In this document: positions 8,124 to 17,071 of the stretch, piece by piece | Layout of the letters: every line of letters starts with the position of its first letter | Position numbering within the stretch: the stretch's first letter is position 1 | Assembly (NCBI GenBank): GCA_002299885.1 | Contig: DBOB01000027.1 | Coordinates: 1-19,770, forward strand | DNA: 19,770 nucleotides | Origin: Sediminibacterium sp. UBA657 | Lineage (GTDB): Bacteria; Bacteroidota; Bacteroidia; Chitinophagales; Chitinophagaceae | Direction: 5' to 3' | Program-made: the position numbers and the translations under genes | Notes under the pieces: model-generated | Databases searched by the model: none | What the model saw: the letters and a program-made list of their open reading frames with translations, nothing else | Told to the model about the DNA's origin: nothing

Positions 8124-9047
8124 CTAACTAATTGTTACTTGCATTGCTTCAAGGATCTTATTCAAAGCATTTAAATCATTGTAGCTAATCGTAATTTTAC
8201 CTGATCCATTTTTTTGATGTTGTAATTGCACTTGGGTTCCAAAATGGTCTTTTAATTTATTTTCCAATCTCTGGTAAACAGGTGAGAGTTGATTTGGATG
8301 GCTAGTGTTGGATGTATTTTTTGATCCAGCTGCTGGTGTCAAATTTTTTATAAGCGCCTCTGTTTGACGCACTGTCAATCCCTTTTCAATAATTTCTTTT
8401 AACAAGAACAATTGCTTATCCACCTCTTTGCCAATCAATAATTTGGCCAAACTCACACTCAAACTTCCGTTTCTAAGTGCTGCTTGAATAGCAGGAGGCA
8501 ATTCTAATAAACGGATATAGTTGGACACAGTAGAACGGTCTTTCCCCATACGCTCTGCTACTTGTTCTTGTGTATAGTTCAATTCATCCATCATTCTTTG
8601 ATAACTCAAAGCCACTTCAATCTCGTTTAAGTCTACTCTCTGTAAGTTCTCTAGTAAGGCTAGTTCTAATAATTCTTTATCGTTCCCTAATCTGATATAA
8701 GCAGGTACATCTGTTAATCCAGCAATTTTAGCAGCACGGAATCTTCTTTCACCTGCAATCAATTGGAATTTACCATTGGTTAATTGCGCTACTGTAATAG
8801 GTTGGATCAAGTCGTGCATTTTCAAAGACTGAGCCAATTCTTGTAAAGCTTTTTCGTCAAAATCTTTTCTTGGATTCTTAGGATTAACAATAATATTTGT
8901 CAATGCAATCCTATTGATCGCTATCGCTTTTTCAATGGCAGCAGGTTGAACCTTGCCTGCAGGATTTTTAAAATCTGCATCCATATTCTGCAATAAAGAA
9001 CGTAGCCCTTTACCAATTAAATCTTTGTTGGGTGTGCTTTTACTCAT
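8124..9047 (-). CDS. parB: Chromosome partitioning protein ParB
   Basis: A 307-residue ParB/Spo0J protein. The N-terminal IGKGLRSLLQ (11-20) matches the ParA-stimulating peptide. The CTPase/ParB box has NPRKDF (58-63) and GERRFRA (99-105), followed by ENLQR (133-137). A helix-turn-helix lies at about 158-180 (YTQEQVAERMGKDRSTVSNY). A variable linker and a C-terminal dimerisation region follow. In the family, ParB loads on parS sites, spreads as a clamp and feeds the ParA gradient that moves origins. The gene starts 4 bases after parA. I see no convincing parS in the window. Confidence 0.95.
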   Translation of the reverse strand: MSKSTPNKDLIGKGLRSLLQNMDADFKNPAGKVQPAAIEKAIAINRIALTNIIVNPKNPRKDFDEKALQELAQSLKMHDLIQPITVAQLTNGKFQLIAGERRFRAAKIAGLTDVPAYIRLGNDKELLELALLENLQRVDLNEIEVALSYQRMMDELNYTQEQVAERMGKDRSTVSNYIRLLELPPAIQAALRNGSLSVSLAKLLIGKEVDKQLFLLKEIIEKGLTVRQTEALIKNLTPAAGSKNTSNTSHPNQLSPVYQRLENKLKDHFGTQVQLQHQKNGSGKITISYNDLNALNKILEAMQVTIS

Positions 9048-9051
9048 AGTA

Positions 9052-9852
9052 CTAATCTATTATTCGCTCGGCATTACTCATTTTAGTCATGCCATTTTTC
9101 TGTAAAATTTCTTTCGCTAAATTTAAATAGTTCACGGTACCCTTACTATCAGCATCATATAAAATAACTGGCTTACCTACACTTGGCGCTTCACTCAATC
9201 TTGTATTACGATGTATAATTGTAGAGAAGACCATTTCATCAAAATGCTTACGCACTTCACTCACCACCTGATTGCTTAATCTAAGTCGACCATCATACAT
9301 GGTCATCAAAATACCTTCTATCTGTAAATCTGGATTCAGTCTGCTTTGAACTATTTTAATGGTATTCAATAATTTTCCTAAGCCTTCTAATGCAAAGAAT
9401 TCACATTGTACTGGAACAATTACACTATTGGATGCCACTAGTGCATTCACCGTAATCAATCCTAAAGAAGGTAAACAGTCAATGATGATAAAATCATACT
9501 GATCGTCTATAGCTGCTAATAAATTTTTTAAAACGTTTTCTCTATTTGGGAAATTAACCAATTCGATTTCTGCACCTACTAAGTCTATATGAGAAGGGAT
9601 AAGATCAAGATGTGGAATTTCAGTTTTCAAAACGACATCTGATAATGGCGTTCCATTGATCATTGCATCATAAAGGCTAGTTGTGATATTATGAAGGTCA
9701 AAACCTACCCCAGTAGTGCTATTTGCTTGAGGATCAGCATCAATTAACAATGTTCTGTATTCTAAAACAGCCAAACTCGCAGCAATATTGATTGCCGAAG
9801 TTGTTTTACCCACACCTCCTTTTTGATTTGCTATTCCAATAATTCTTGCCAT
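9052..9852 (-). CDS. parA: Chromosome partitioning ATPase ParA (Soj)
   Basis: A 266-residue deviant Walker-A ATPase that partners ParB in segregation of the origin region. It shows KGGVGKTT (11-18) with the signature lysine K11, LLIDADPQ (35-42) and FIIIDCLPSLG in the Walker B region. The start is set by an AAGGAGG Shine-Dalgarno at 9861-9867, 8 bases before ATG 9852 (MARIIGIANQ). An in-frame start at 9879 would add nine unconserved residues and bury the ribosome site. A strong Shine-Dalgarno is unusual in Bacteroidota. It is the first gene of a five-gene minus-strand run (parA, parB, DUF5683, barrel, kdsA), divergent from the metallophosphoesterase. Confidence 0.96.
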   Translation of the reverse strand: MARIIGIANQKGGVGKTTSAINIAASLAVLEYRTLLIDADPQANSTTGVGFDLHNITTSLYDAMINGTPLSDVVLKTEIPHLDLIPSHIDLVGAEIELVNFPNRENVLKNLLAAIDDQYDFIIIDCLPSLGLITVNALVASNSVIVPVQCEFFALEGLGKLLNTIKIVQSRLNPDLQIEGILMTMYDGRLRLSNQVVSEVRKHFDEMVFSTIIHRNTRLSEAPSVGKPVILYDADSKGTVNYLNLAKEILQKNGMTKMSNAERIID

Positions 9853-9876
9853 ATAAAAAGCCTCCTTAATTTGCTC

Positions 9877-9884
9877 CAAAAATA
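9877..9884 (-). promoter_or_regulatory. Possible -7 box of the parA operon
   Basis: TATTTTTG on the minus strand fits TAnnTTTG and lies just upstream of the parA ribosome site. TTG triplets sit at 9897-9902, only about 12-15 bases away, shorter than the usual 19-20, so support is partial. Confidence 0.35.
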
Positions 9885-9933
9885 CGGCATAAATAGCAAC
9901 AATTAGGCTTAATTTTACACCTTAATCCTTACT

Positions 9934-11169
9934 ATGAAGAACCCAGTTTTTGTATTCGTCCTCATTACTTTCTTGATTTTGATCGATTTTTACATCTTCC
10001 ATGTGATAAAAACTATGCTAAATGGAGCAAGTGTTGGCATAAAAACAGCGGTTAGTTATGGTTATTGGTTTTTATGTATTGCTAGTTTGGGGGCTTTTTT
10101 GCTTTTCCCATTTATAGTGAATCCTTACTTTAGACAATATATTTTTTCGATTGGGATTGGGTGGGTGATTGCCCAAATCACCCTGGTCATGTTTTTTCTG
10201 GTAGATGATCTAAGAAGAGGCACATTTTGGACTGTTGGGCAGGTGGCTTCAACTGTTGGTGCAAAATTTATGAATACAGAACAAGGTATACCTAGATCAG
10301 CATTTTTAAATTGGCTTGGTGTTGGCGTTTCCTCTTCCTTATTTTTATCATTGTTGTATGGTTTTGGTAATAAATACAAATACCAATTGGTGCATAAAAA
10401 AGTAGCCATCAAAAATCTTCCTGCTGCTTTCAAGGGCTTTAAAATTATTCATATTAGTGATATCCATAGTGGTAGTTTAAAAGAAAAAGAAGCGGTACAG
10501 AAGGGTATTGATTTAATCCAAAAACAAGGCGCAGACCTTATTCTTTTTACAGGTGATTTGGTGAATGATAAGGCGGTAGAAATGCAGGATTGGGCCCCCA
10601 TATTTGGTCAACTATCTGCATCAAAAGGGGTGTTTAGTACTTTAGGCAACCACGATTATGGAGATTATGTGCAATGGCCTTCCAAAGAAGCTAAAATTGC
10701 AAATTTAGAGGCATTGAAAGTAGTCCATGCTTCTATGGGATGGAAATTATTAATGAATGAAAATGTCACCATTGAACAAGGTGGTGCAAAAATAAAATTA
10801 GTGGGTATCGAAAACTGGGGTGCAAAAGCGAGGTTCCCAAAATATGGGCAATTGAGTAAAGCCTTGGATGGTGTTGATCCAACGGATGTCATTGTTTTAA
10901 TGAGTCATGATCCAAGTCATTGGGAGGCGCAAGTGATTCCTGAATTTCCTCAAGTAGACCTGATGTTATCTGGTCATACGCATGGTATGCAGTTTGGTTT
11001 AGAAAATCCTTATTTCAAATGGAGTCCTGTGCAATGGGTTTACAAACAATGGGCTGGATTGTATCAACAAGGAGAACAAAAATTATATGTGAACAGGGGT
11101 TTTGGATTTTTGGGTTATCCAGGTAGGGTAGGTATCATGCCAGAAATTACGCTACTTGAATTAGTTTAA
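9934..11169 (+). CDS. Membrane-anchored calcineurin-like metallophosphoesterase
   Basis: A 411-residue protein with about four hydrophobic N-terminal segments (about 5-25, 40-62, 70-90 and 125-143). A metallophosphoesterase domain follows from about 155. All di-metal site motifs are intact: SDIHSG (D176, H178), TGDLVND (D208), GNHDY (N239, H240), MSHDP (H325) and SGHTHG (H348, H350). Similar proteins are annotated YkuE/YaeI-type phosphodiesterases, and some relatives act on UDP-diacylglucosamine in lipid A synthesis; the substrate here is not known. The topology suggests an inner-membrane anchor with the catalytic domain on one face. It is divergent from parA (81 bases between starts) and has no partner genes. 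Confidence 0.88.
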   Translation: MKNPVFVFVLITFLILIDFYIFHVIKTMLNGASVGIKTAVSYGYWFLCIASLGAFLLFPFIVNPYFRQYIFSIGIGWVIAQITLVMFFLVDDLRRGTFWTVGQVASTVGAKFMNTEQGIPRSAFLNWLGVGVSSSLFLSLLYGFGNKYKYQLVHKKVAIKNLPAAFKGFKIIHISDIHSGSLKEKEAVQKGIDLIQKQGADLILFTGDLVNDKAVEMQDWAPIFGQLSASKGVFSTLGNHDYGDYVQWPSKEAKIANLEALKVVHASMGWKLLMNENVTIEQGGAKIKLVGIENWGAKARFPKYGQLSKALDGVDPTDVIVLMSHDPSHWEAQVIPEFPQVDLMLSGHTHGMQFGLENPYFKWSPVQWVYKQWAGLYQQGEQKLYVNRGFGFLGYPGRVGIMPEITLLELV

Positions 11170-11251
11170 TTATATAAATTTTTAGGCAGAATATGTAACA
11201 AATTTTAAACTTACACGTTATAATTTTATACTCTACAACAACAATCTATTT

Positions 11252-11839
11252 ATGAAAAATTTACTCTTATTTGCCTTCTTATCTACTTGTTTTTTCGCAA
11301 ACGCACAGGAGAAGTTAGGCATAGGCATTAAAGTAGGTCAAAATTTTTCCAGTGTTAATTCTGTAGCAGTTGACAGACATTCAGCATCCTTTCACGGCGG
11401 GGTTACTTTTCAGGTTGGAATTAATGATAAAATAAGTTTAGTGCCAGAAGTTTTACTTTCTCAAACTAAATTATCTACCAACCCTAAGATTGCTGATGTA
11501 CTTAATAATCAAGTATACAATCCCGAAACCTATCATTTGAGTTATTTGATGGTTCCTTTATTGGTTCAAGTTAAACCTTTCTCTAATTTGCTTTTACAAG
11601 CCGGGCCTCAGTATGGCATTCTAATAGATCAAAAGAAGGATGGTATTGAAAATGCTCAATTGGCTTTTAAAGATGGAGAGTTTTCTTTTGTTGGGGGTGC
11701 AAAAGTCAACCTTGGTGGCTTTTTTGTTTACGGCAGGTACGTAGTTGGTCTACAAGATATCAGTGCATTGCAAGACCAAGCAAAGTGGAAGACAAGACAA
11801 TGGCAGCTTGGTATTGGGATGAATCTATTTGGCTTTTAA
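11252..11839 (+). CDS. PorT-type outer-membrane β-barrel protein
   Basis: A 195-residue protein with a signal peptide (MKNLLLFAFLSTCFFANAQE, cut expected after the NAQ region). A small barrel follows, with GIGIKVGQNFSSV, GVTFQVGI, ISLVPEVLLS, LMVPLLVQVK, LLLQAGPQYG and FVYGRYVVGL strands, ending GIGMNLFGF with a terminal Phe. The repeated βGβ pattern and size match the PorT/OMP_b-brl_2 family of Bacteroidota, whose members are mostly uncharacterised. It converges on the DUF4954 gene and overlaps it by 15 bases at the 3' ends (11825-11839). Confidence 0.82.
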   Translation: MKNLLLFAFLSTCFFANAQEKLGIGIKVGQNFSSVNSVAVDRHSASFHGGVTFQVGINDKISLVPEVLLSQTKLSTNPKIADVLNNQVYNPETYHLSYLMVPLLVQVKPFSNLLLQAGPQYGILIDQKKDGIENAQLAFKDGEFSFVGGAKVNLGGFFVYGRYVVGLQDISALQDQAKWKTRQWQLGIGMNLFGF

Positions 11840-14038
11840 TGCTTGCTTAAATTCAACGATGAATTGATTTAATTTTTGTTGCTCCGTATTTTGCTGTTCA
11901 ATAAAACTATTATCTTTTAAGTCTCCCACAATAACATCCATTTCGGCTTGATTTTCATACACCATTTTCCTAAATGGATTGGTATAATCTTTTTCTCTAG
12001 AGCTTTTTATCTTTTGTGTAACCTCTTCTTTAATGGCTTGATAACGGTCTAGCCATTCATTCAATTTTTTATTGCTCAATCCACTAATGGACACACCTTC
12101 TATTAATTCTAGACAATAAAGTGCGTGCAGATTCTTTTTGGCTAGGTACTTATCTGTTTGCATTTGATAAAACGCATGCACATCATGCCAGCTATTTAAT
12201 TTGTCAGATTTTATTTGCTGTAACATGGTTCGAACCGATTTTGTTGGTATCAGTTGTCCGCCAATATTGCTCCATTCTATAGCTACACCAGTTGTTTTGA
12301 TGGCTTTCACCTTTGCAGGTAAATTTTTCATCCCGTTCTGAGTCAATTTAAGCAATAACTGGTCCATGCCATACATGAATATCATTTTTTCAAACATGGA
12401 AAATGCATCATGGCATTTGATGAGCCTGGTTTTACGTTTGCTATTTTCAAATCCTTCTACAAAAACATCTAATTGGTCAATTTCTTTTTTAGTTTTTGTA
12501 GTTAATAGTTTGTAGCCTAATTGTATTAATTGTTCTTCGGTAATAGTTGTTGACTTCTTTTCTTTTAACAATTGTGCTTTTGCAACTGCTAATGCAATTA
12601 CATCTCTGCCTTTCATTAATTCATTGACGCTATCAGGCGCCAAATAGTCGTACTCAAAATATTGGTCTATATTTTTTCTATTATCTCTGTTTTGATATTT
12701 CCATGCATTCCTTGCTAGGGCATAAAAATTGTATAAAAACCAATAGCCAGGCATCACCACTAATTCGTCTTTGACATAGTCGTTACTAATCAAAGAAAAA
12801 GGAATTGGAATATTCAATTCATAATTATAGTCTCCTTTATTTAGAATGGTAAAGCTTGGGAAAATAGAATTATGCTTAATGCTCACACACAATCCTGGCC
12901 AGAAACCTCTACCCATAATCACTTCACCATCTGCCCCACGGCTATTGTGGTTAGATCCTAGTGTTGCACCAGCTGCAATATTACTTTGCCCCATCACGAG
13001 TGCAGCACAAAGGAATGAATTGTTATGATGCTGCTCATGTGCAGGATAAATTAATGAGTTTAAAACTTCACAACAAGATATGGTGGCGTTTGGTCCTAAG
13101 AAGGAGTTGATCAATCTTGCACCATATTTTAATTGTGAATAATCAGACATAATAAAACGAACTGCTTTAATGCCATAGAATACCCTACAACCATATCCAA
13201 TAATCCCATTTACCAACTCAGATCCTTCGCCAATTTGTGTTCTGGCAATTTCATTGGAATTAATGGTGATATTCTTTATTTTATTCGCGCCTTTTAAATA
13301 AGCATCTGAGCCAATCCAAGTATCTTTAATGATTCTACAATTTTTAATCACAGTTCTGTCTCCAATTTTACCATAATAGCCACGCTTATCATCAAATTGC
13401 TTTTCGGTTAATTCGATGAACTTATCTTGTAAAGCTTTGTCATGCCTGTTCCTAGTCCATAAGTAAGCATCTGCAGCCCTCATGCCATTGAAAGGAAGGA
13501 CTTTTCTGCCTGTGTTTTCGTTGCATAACTCTAACCAAATTCTTACAGACTCCGATTCGCCTTTTTTTAGAATACCATTACCAAATTTTGCATGATTGGT
13601 TGTCACCAATTCATTCACGTTATTGATAATAACTTCGTCTCCGATAATATAATGCGATAAATAATTGACACTATGAATGGCTACATTATTGCCAAAATCG
13701 GAACTTATAATGGTTGAATTGTATAAACCAACAGGCACCGTTAAATCACTAAAGCAAAGACAGGTTGTTTCTAAATTACCAATACGAACCAATCCAAAAA
13801 AAGAACAGTTCTTAACCAGTTCGGGATTAAAGGCATTGGATACCAATAATTTTGACCAGTCGTCACTTGAATTTCCATTACGCACCAATATTTCAATCTC
13901 TAATGCAGTAAGGGCACGGTATTGAATGCCACTTCTATTTTGTTGATTGCGTAAATAGTATTCGTCTTTACCCTTAGGTAAATCCTTTATGAAACCATAA
14001 CCTAATTGCTGAATCGCTACTTTCTTAATTTCATTCAT
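11825..14038 (-). CDS. DUF4954-family hexapeptide-repeat protein
   Basis: From ATG 14038 (MNEIKKVAIQQLGYG) the protein has 737 residues. An in-frame start at 14110 would overlap the amidase gene, whereas 14038 lies 10 bases after the amidase stop, so I use it. Residues about 75-160 and 225-385 contain the loose hexapeptide turns of a left-handed β-helix (for example VIKNCRIIKDTWIGSDAYLK, and ATISCCEVLNSLIYP), as in sugar acyltransferases and nucleotidyltransferases. A His/Asn-rich patch, HEQHHNNS (334-341) and GSNHNSRGADGE (361-372), looks like an active site. The C-terminal half is helical. The family is conserved in Bacteroidota and its function is unknown. It is probably co-transcribed with the amidase. 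Confidence 0.85.
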   Translation of the reverse strand: MNEIKKVAIQQLGYGFIKDLPKGKDEYYLRNQQNRSGIQYRALTALEIEILVRNGNSSDDWSKLLVSNAFNPELVKNCSFFGLVRIGNLETTCLCFSDLTVPVGLYNSTIISSDFGNNVAIHSVNYLSHYIIGDEVIINNVNELVTTNHAKFGNGILKKGESESVRIWLELCNENTGRKVLPFNGMRAADAYLWTRNRHDKALQDKFIELTEKQFDDKRGYYGKIGDRTVIKNCRIIKDTWIGSDAYLKGANKIKNITINSNEIARTQIGEGSELVNGIIGYGCRVFYGIKAVRFIMSDYSQLKYGARLINSFLGPNATISCCEVLNSLIYPAHEQHHNNSFLCAALVMGQSNIAAGATLGSNHNSRGADGEVIMGRGFWPGLCVSIKHNSIFPSFTILNKGDYNYELNIPIPFSLISNDYVKDELVVMPGYWFLYNFYALARNAWKYQNRDNRKNIDQYFEYDYLAPDSVNELMKGRDVIALAVAKAQLLKEKKSTTITEEQLIQLGYKLLTTKTKKEIDQLDVFVEGFENSKRKTRLIKCHDAFSMFEKMIFMYGMDQLLLKLTQNGMKNLPAKVKAIKTTGVAIEWSNIGGQLIPTKSVRTMLQQIKSDKLNSWHDVHAFYQMQTDKYLAKKNLHALYCLELIEGVSISGLSNKKLNEWLDRYQAIKEEVTQKIKSSREKDYTNPFRKMVYENQAEMDVIVGDLKDNSFIEQQNTEQQKLNQFIVEFKQALKAK

Positions 14039-14048
14039 CGTATACAAT

Positions 14049-15713
14049 TTATTTGAACATATTAGGATGCATTTCATCCCAACCAGTTGCTTTTTGATAC
14101 TGGTGTGCAATATTTAAAATGGTGCCTTCGTCAAACAATTTTCCAACAAAGCTAATGCCGGTGGGTAAATTCCATTTTGCGTCAAATCCAGTCGGTACAC
14201 ATACCACAGGATGTCCTGTTAAGTTGGTAATAGCCGATTGATTGCCGCCGCCCCTTGATGGACAAATGATGGCATCATATTGTGAGATCACTTCATTGAC
14301 TTTTTGCATCAAAATCGTTCTATGTCTTTGTGCATTGATATATTCTACAGCAGGCACAAACCTTGAAGTTCTAAATGAATTTGGCCAGTCATTTTTTGTT
14401 TGTCTTGTTAGTGCATCATCTAATCCTGAACGCGTCATATCGTCAAATTGTGCACCGGCTTCAGCACCAATTACAATATCCATGATATTAAATTGATACA
14501 CGCCACTATCCGGAAAATTAATAGGGATTAATTCAATACCCATTTTTCTAAATTGCTTTAACACTTCAAACTCTGAACGATTGGTGTCTTTAATTTTATC
14601 AAAATAGTTTTTTGCGTAAGCAATTTTATATGTTTTTAAATTCGTTTTAGGGGCGTAATTGAATGGCATATCAACAGCAGATCCATCCTTGCCGTCTGTA
14701 CCATGTAAATAATTAAATACAATGGCAGCATCATTGGCAGAACGTGTAATAGGGCCCACTTTATCTAAACTATAACTTAATGCCATGGCACCGGAGCGGC
14801 TAATGCTTCCAAAGGTTGGTCTAAGTCCTGTTGCACCACAGGTTGTTGCAGGAGATACAATGCTTCCCCAAGTTTCAGTACCTATTGCAAATGGAACAAG
14901 GCCTGCAACTGTTGCAGAAGCTGAACCTGCAGATGATCCTGAAGAACCAGTAGTTAAATTCCATGGATTTTTTGTTCTACCTCCATACCAATAGTCTCCC
15001 ATCGCCAATGCGCCTAATGTAAATTTAGCCACCAATACAGCACCTGCGGCTTTCATTTTTTCATACACAAAAGCATCTTCTTGGATGGTTTGATTTTGGT
15101 AAGGTGCGGCTCCCCAAGTTGTCTTGGTATTTTTCACAGCAAATAAATCTTTTAAGCCATAAGGGATACCATGTAGTTGACCTTTATATTTTCCAGCAGC
15201 AATTTCTACATCTGCTTGTTTTGCTTGTGCAAATGCTACATCTTCCTGAAGACTAATCACACATTGTAAAGTGTCCCCGTACTTTTTAATTCTATCAATA
15301 AAGAATTTTGTTAATTCAACCGAGCTAATTTTTTTATTCTTAATTAAAAAAGCCAATTGCTCCACTGTGTAAAAAGCCAATTCATTTTTATTCGCCGGTA
15401 AATTAACAGTAGTAGGCGCATCCCAAATAATTGGTTTTTGAACTTTATTCAATTTCATTCCTGGAAGGATAGCTGTATGCCAAAGACTCAAAGGAGTACT
15501 ATTGTTTAAAGTCAATGCATGCATTGCTTTGTAGTTCGCTAAATTGTCTATTACATCATTGAATAAGGAATCAATTTCCGAATCTGTGAATTGAAGATCA
15601 ATTAATTTTGCAGTGCTAAGTAAGTCTGATTTTACAATAGGACGTTCTTGTGCAAATAGGGGGGTAGTTGTAAGAGCGATAAGGCATAATAAGCCAGCCA
15701 GTATTTTTTTCAT
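14049..15713 (-). CDS. Secreted amidase-signature hydrolase
   Basis: A 554-residue amidase-signature enzyme with a signal peptide (MKKILAGLLCLIALTTTPLF, then AQ), so it acts in the periplasm or is a lipid-free envelope enzyme. The Ser-cisSer-Lys triad is visible: K188 in GIPYGLKDLF, the GSSGSSAGS loop (256-264) with S260/S261 as cis-Ser, and nucleophile S284 in ETWGSIVSPA. The usual DTGGSIR reads ETWGSIV, a variant I take to be subfamily-specific. About 90 extra N-terminal residues precede the core. Substrate unknown: relatives cleave carboxamides, peptides' amides or acyl amides; this is not GatA because it is exported and has no gatB/gatC nearby. Confidence 0.88.
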   Translation of the reverse strand: MKKILAGLLCLIALTTTPLFAQERPIVKSDLLSTAKLIDLQFTDSEIDSLFNDVIDNLANYKAMHALTLNNSTPLSLWHTAILPGMKLNKVQKPIIWDAPTTVNLPANKNELAFYTVEQLAFLIKNKKISSVELTKFFIDRIKKYGDTLQCVISLQEDVAFAQAKQADVEIAAGKYKGQLHGIPYGLKDLFAVKNTKTTWGAAPYQNQTIQEDAFVYEKMKAAGAVLVAKFTLGALAMGDYWYGGRTKNPWNLTTGSSGSSAGSASATVAGLVPFAIGTETWGSIVSPATTCGATGLRPTFGSISRSGAMALSYSLDKVGPITRSANDAAIVFNYLHGTDGKDGSAVDMPFNYAPKTNLKTYKIAYAKNYFDKIKDTNRSEFEVLKQFRKMGIELIPINFPDSGVYQFNIMDIVIGAEAGAQFDDMTRSGLDDALTRQTKNDWPNSFRTSRFVPAVEYINAQRHRTILMQKVNEVISQYDAIICPSRGGGNQSAITNLTGHPVVCVPTGFDAKWNLPTGISFVGKLFDEGTILNIAHQYQKATGWDEMHPNMFK

Positions 15714-15738
15714 AGAAAAACGATTTAGGTACTTATCT

Positions 15739-15746
15739 CAAAGATA
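15739..15746 (-). promoter_or_regulatory. Possible -7 box for the amidase-DUF4954 pair
   Basis: TATCTTTG on the minus strand fits TAnnTTTG exactly. It lies in the 36-base gap between helicase and amidase, 25 bases before ATG 15713. No TTG is found at the expected upstream distance, so this is only a partial match. Confidence 0.3.
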
Positions 15747-15749
15747 ATA

Positions 15750-17036
15750 TTACCTAGTCGGTTTTGAATTGCTAAATCTTCTTTTTTGTCCTCCGTTTTG
15801 ACCACCATTGGGTCCACCTTCACGTGGCGCCCTGCCTCTAACGTTATTGGGCTTGCCCCATCCTGCGTCTTTTGAGCTTTTATTTGCGTGAAACTGCTGC
15901 ATTGGGTAGGGATGACTTTCGATCACTGGGATAGATTTGCCAATCAGCTTTTCAATATCTTTTAGGTATGCTTTTTCTTCATAATCACAAAATGAATAGG
16001 CTGCGCCAGAAGCACCAGCTCTTCCTGTTCTACCAATTCGGTGCACATAAGTTTCTGGAATATTCGGAATTTCAAAATTAATCACGTGTGCTAATTCATC
16101 CACATCAATTCCTCTTGCAGCAATATCAGTCGCAACCAATACTCTAGTAGACTGATCTTTGAAATTACTCAATGCCCTTTGTCTTGCATTTTGAGATTTA
16201 TTTCCATGGATGGCTTCTGCAGATACATTGTTTTTAACCAATAGATTGACCACTTTATCTGCACCATGTTTTGTTCTTGTAAAGACCAATACATTTTTGA
16301 TATTTTGATCTTTCAACAATTCCATTAGTAAGGAATTCTTATTGACTTTATCTACAAAATAAACCGATTGATCAATGATTTCGACAGTCGAAGAAACTGG
16401 TGTAACTGTGACTGAGCTTGGTTTATTTAAAATAGCATTTGCTAAATTCACAATTTCTGGAGGCATCGTTGCAGAGAAGAATAGCGATTGTCTTTTCTTT
16501 GGTAAGACTGCCAATAACTTTTTGATATCATGCACAAATCCCATGTCAAGCATACGATCGGCTTCATCTAAAACAAAATATTCAACATCTCTTAAACTTA
16601 GATGACCTTGGTTCATTAAATCCAATAAACGACCTGGTGTAGCAATGACTACATCCACACCATTTCTAAGTGCAGTCACTTGAGGTCCTTGACCTACGCC
16701 ACCAAAAATAACGGTACAATTAAGTGGTGTATGTCTTCCGTATGCTTCAAAATTTTCTGCAATCTGAATAGCCAATTCTCTTGTTGGAGTTACTATTAAT
16801 GTTCTAATTTTTTTACGCCTCTCTGCAGGCTTATTTTGTAACAATAACTGGATAATAGGAAGGGTGAAAGCGGCAGTTTTACCTGTGCCGGTTTGTGCAC
16901 AACCAAGTAAGTCTTTTCCTTCTAGTATAATAGGGATGGACTGCGCTTGAATTGGCGTTGGGGTGGTATAGCCTTCTTCGAAAAGGGCTAATAGGATAGG
17001 CTCGATAAGGCCTAATTCTTTAAAATTCGTACTCAT
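15750..17036 (-). CDS. DEAD-box ATP-dependent RNA helicase, RhlE-like
   Basis: Unwinds RNA duplexes using ATP, in ribosome assembly or mRNA turnover. From ATG 17036 (MSTNFKELGL) it has 428 residues and the full motif set: Q-motif PTPIQAQ, motif I AQTGTGKT (47-54), PTRELA, TPGRLLD, DEAD (157-160), SAT (188-190), VLVFTRTK, ATDIAARGIDV and HRIGRTGR (332-339). The tail from about 380 is rich in Gly, Arg, Lys and Asn with GGQNGGQKRR, a usual RNA-binding extension. The in-frame ATG at 17048 would add only four residues (MQSI) and is less likely. RhlE-type assignment is by overall look, since these paralogues are hard to separate by eye. Confidence 0.94.
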   Translation of the reverse strand: MSTNFKELGLIEPILLALFEEGYTTPTPIQAQSIPIILEGKDLLGCAQTGTGKTAAFTLPIIQLLLQNKPAERRKKIRTLIVTPTRELAIQIAENFEAYGRHTPLNCTVIFGGVGQGPQVTALRNGVDVVIATPGRLLDLMNQGHLSLRDVEYFVLDEADRMLDMGFVHDIKKLLAVLPKKRQSLFFSATMPPEIVNLANAILNKPSSVTVTPVSSTVEIIDQSVYFVDKVNKNSLLMELLKDQNIKNVLVFTRTKHGADKVVNLLVKNNVSAEAIHGNKSQNARQRALSNFKDQSTRVLVATDIAARGIDVDELAHVINFEIPNIPETYVHRIGRTGRAGASGAAYSFCDYEEKAYLKDIEKLIGKSIPVIESHPYPMQQFHANKSSKDAGWGKPNNVRGRAPREGGPNGGQNGGQKRRFSNSKPTR

Positions 17037-17071
17037 AATGGACTGCAAGGTACGACATTTTAAACGGAGCC

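Noticed and set aside
14049..15713. Amidase as GatA of the tRNA amidotransferase
   Set aside because: It has a signal peptide and a long N-terminal extension, and gatB and gatC are absent nearby.
15820..15836. CACGTG core resembling a parS site, and another near 16083
   Set aside because: Outside the six-base core only about four of ten positions match TGTTTCACGTGGAACA, and both lie inside the helicase coding sequence.
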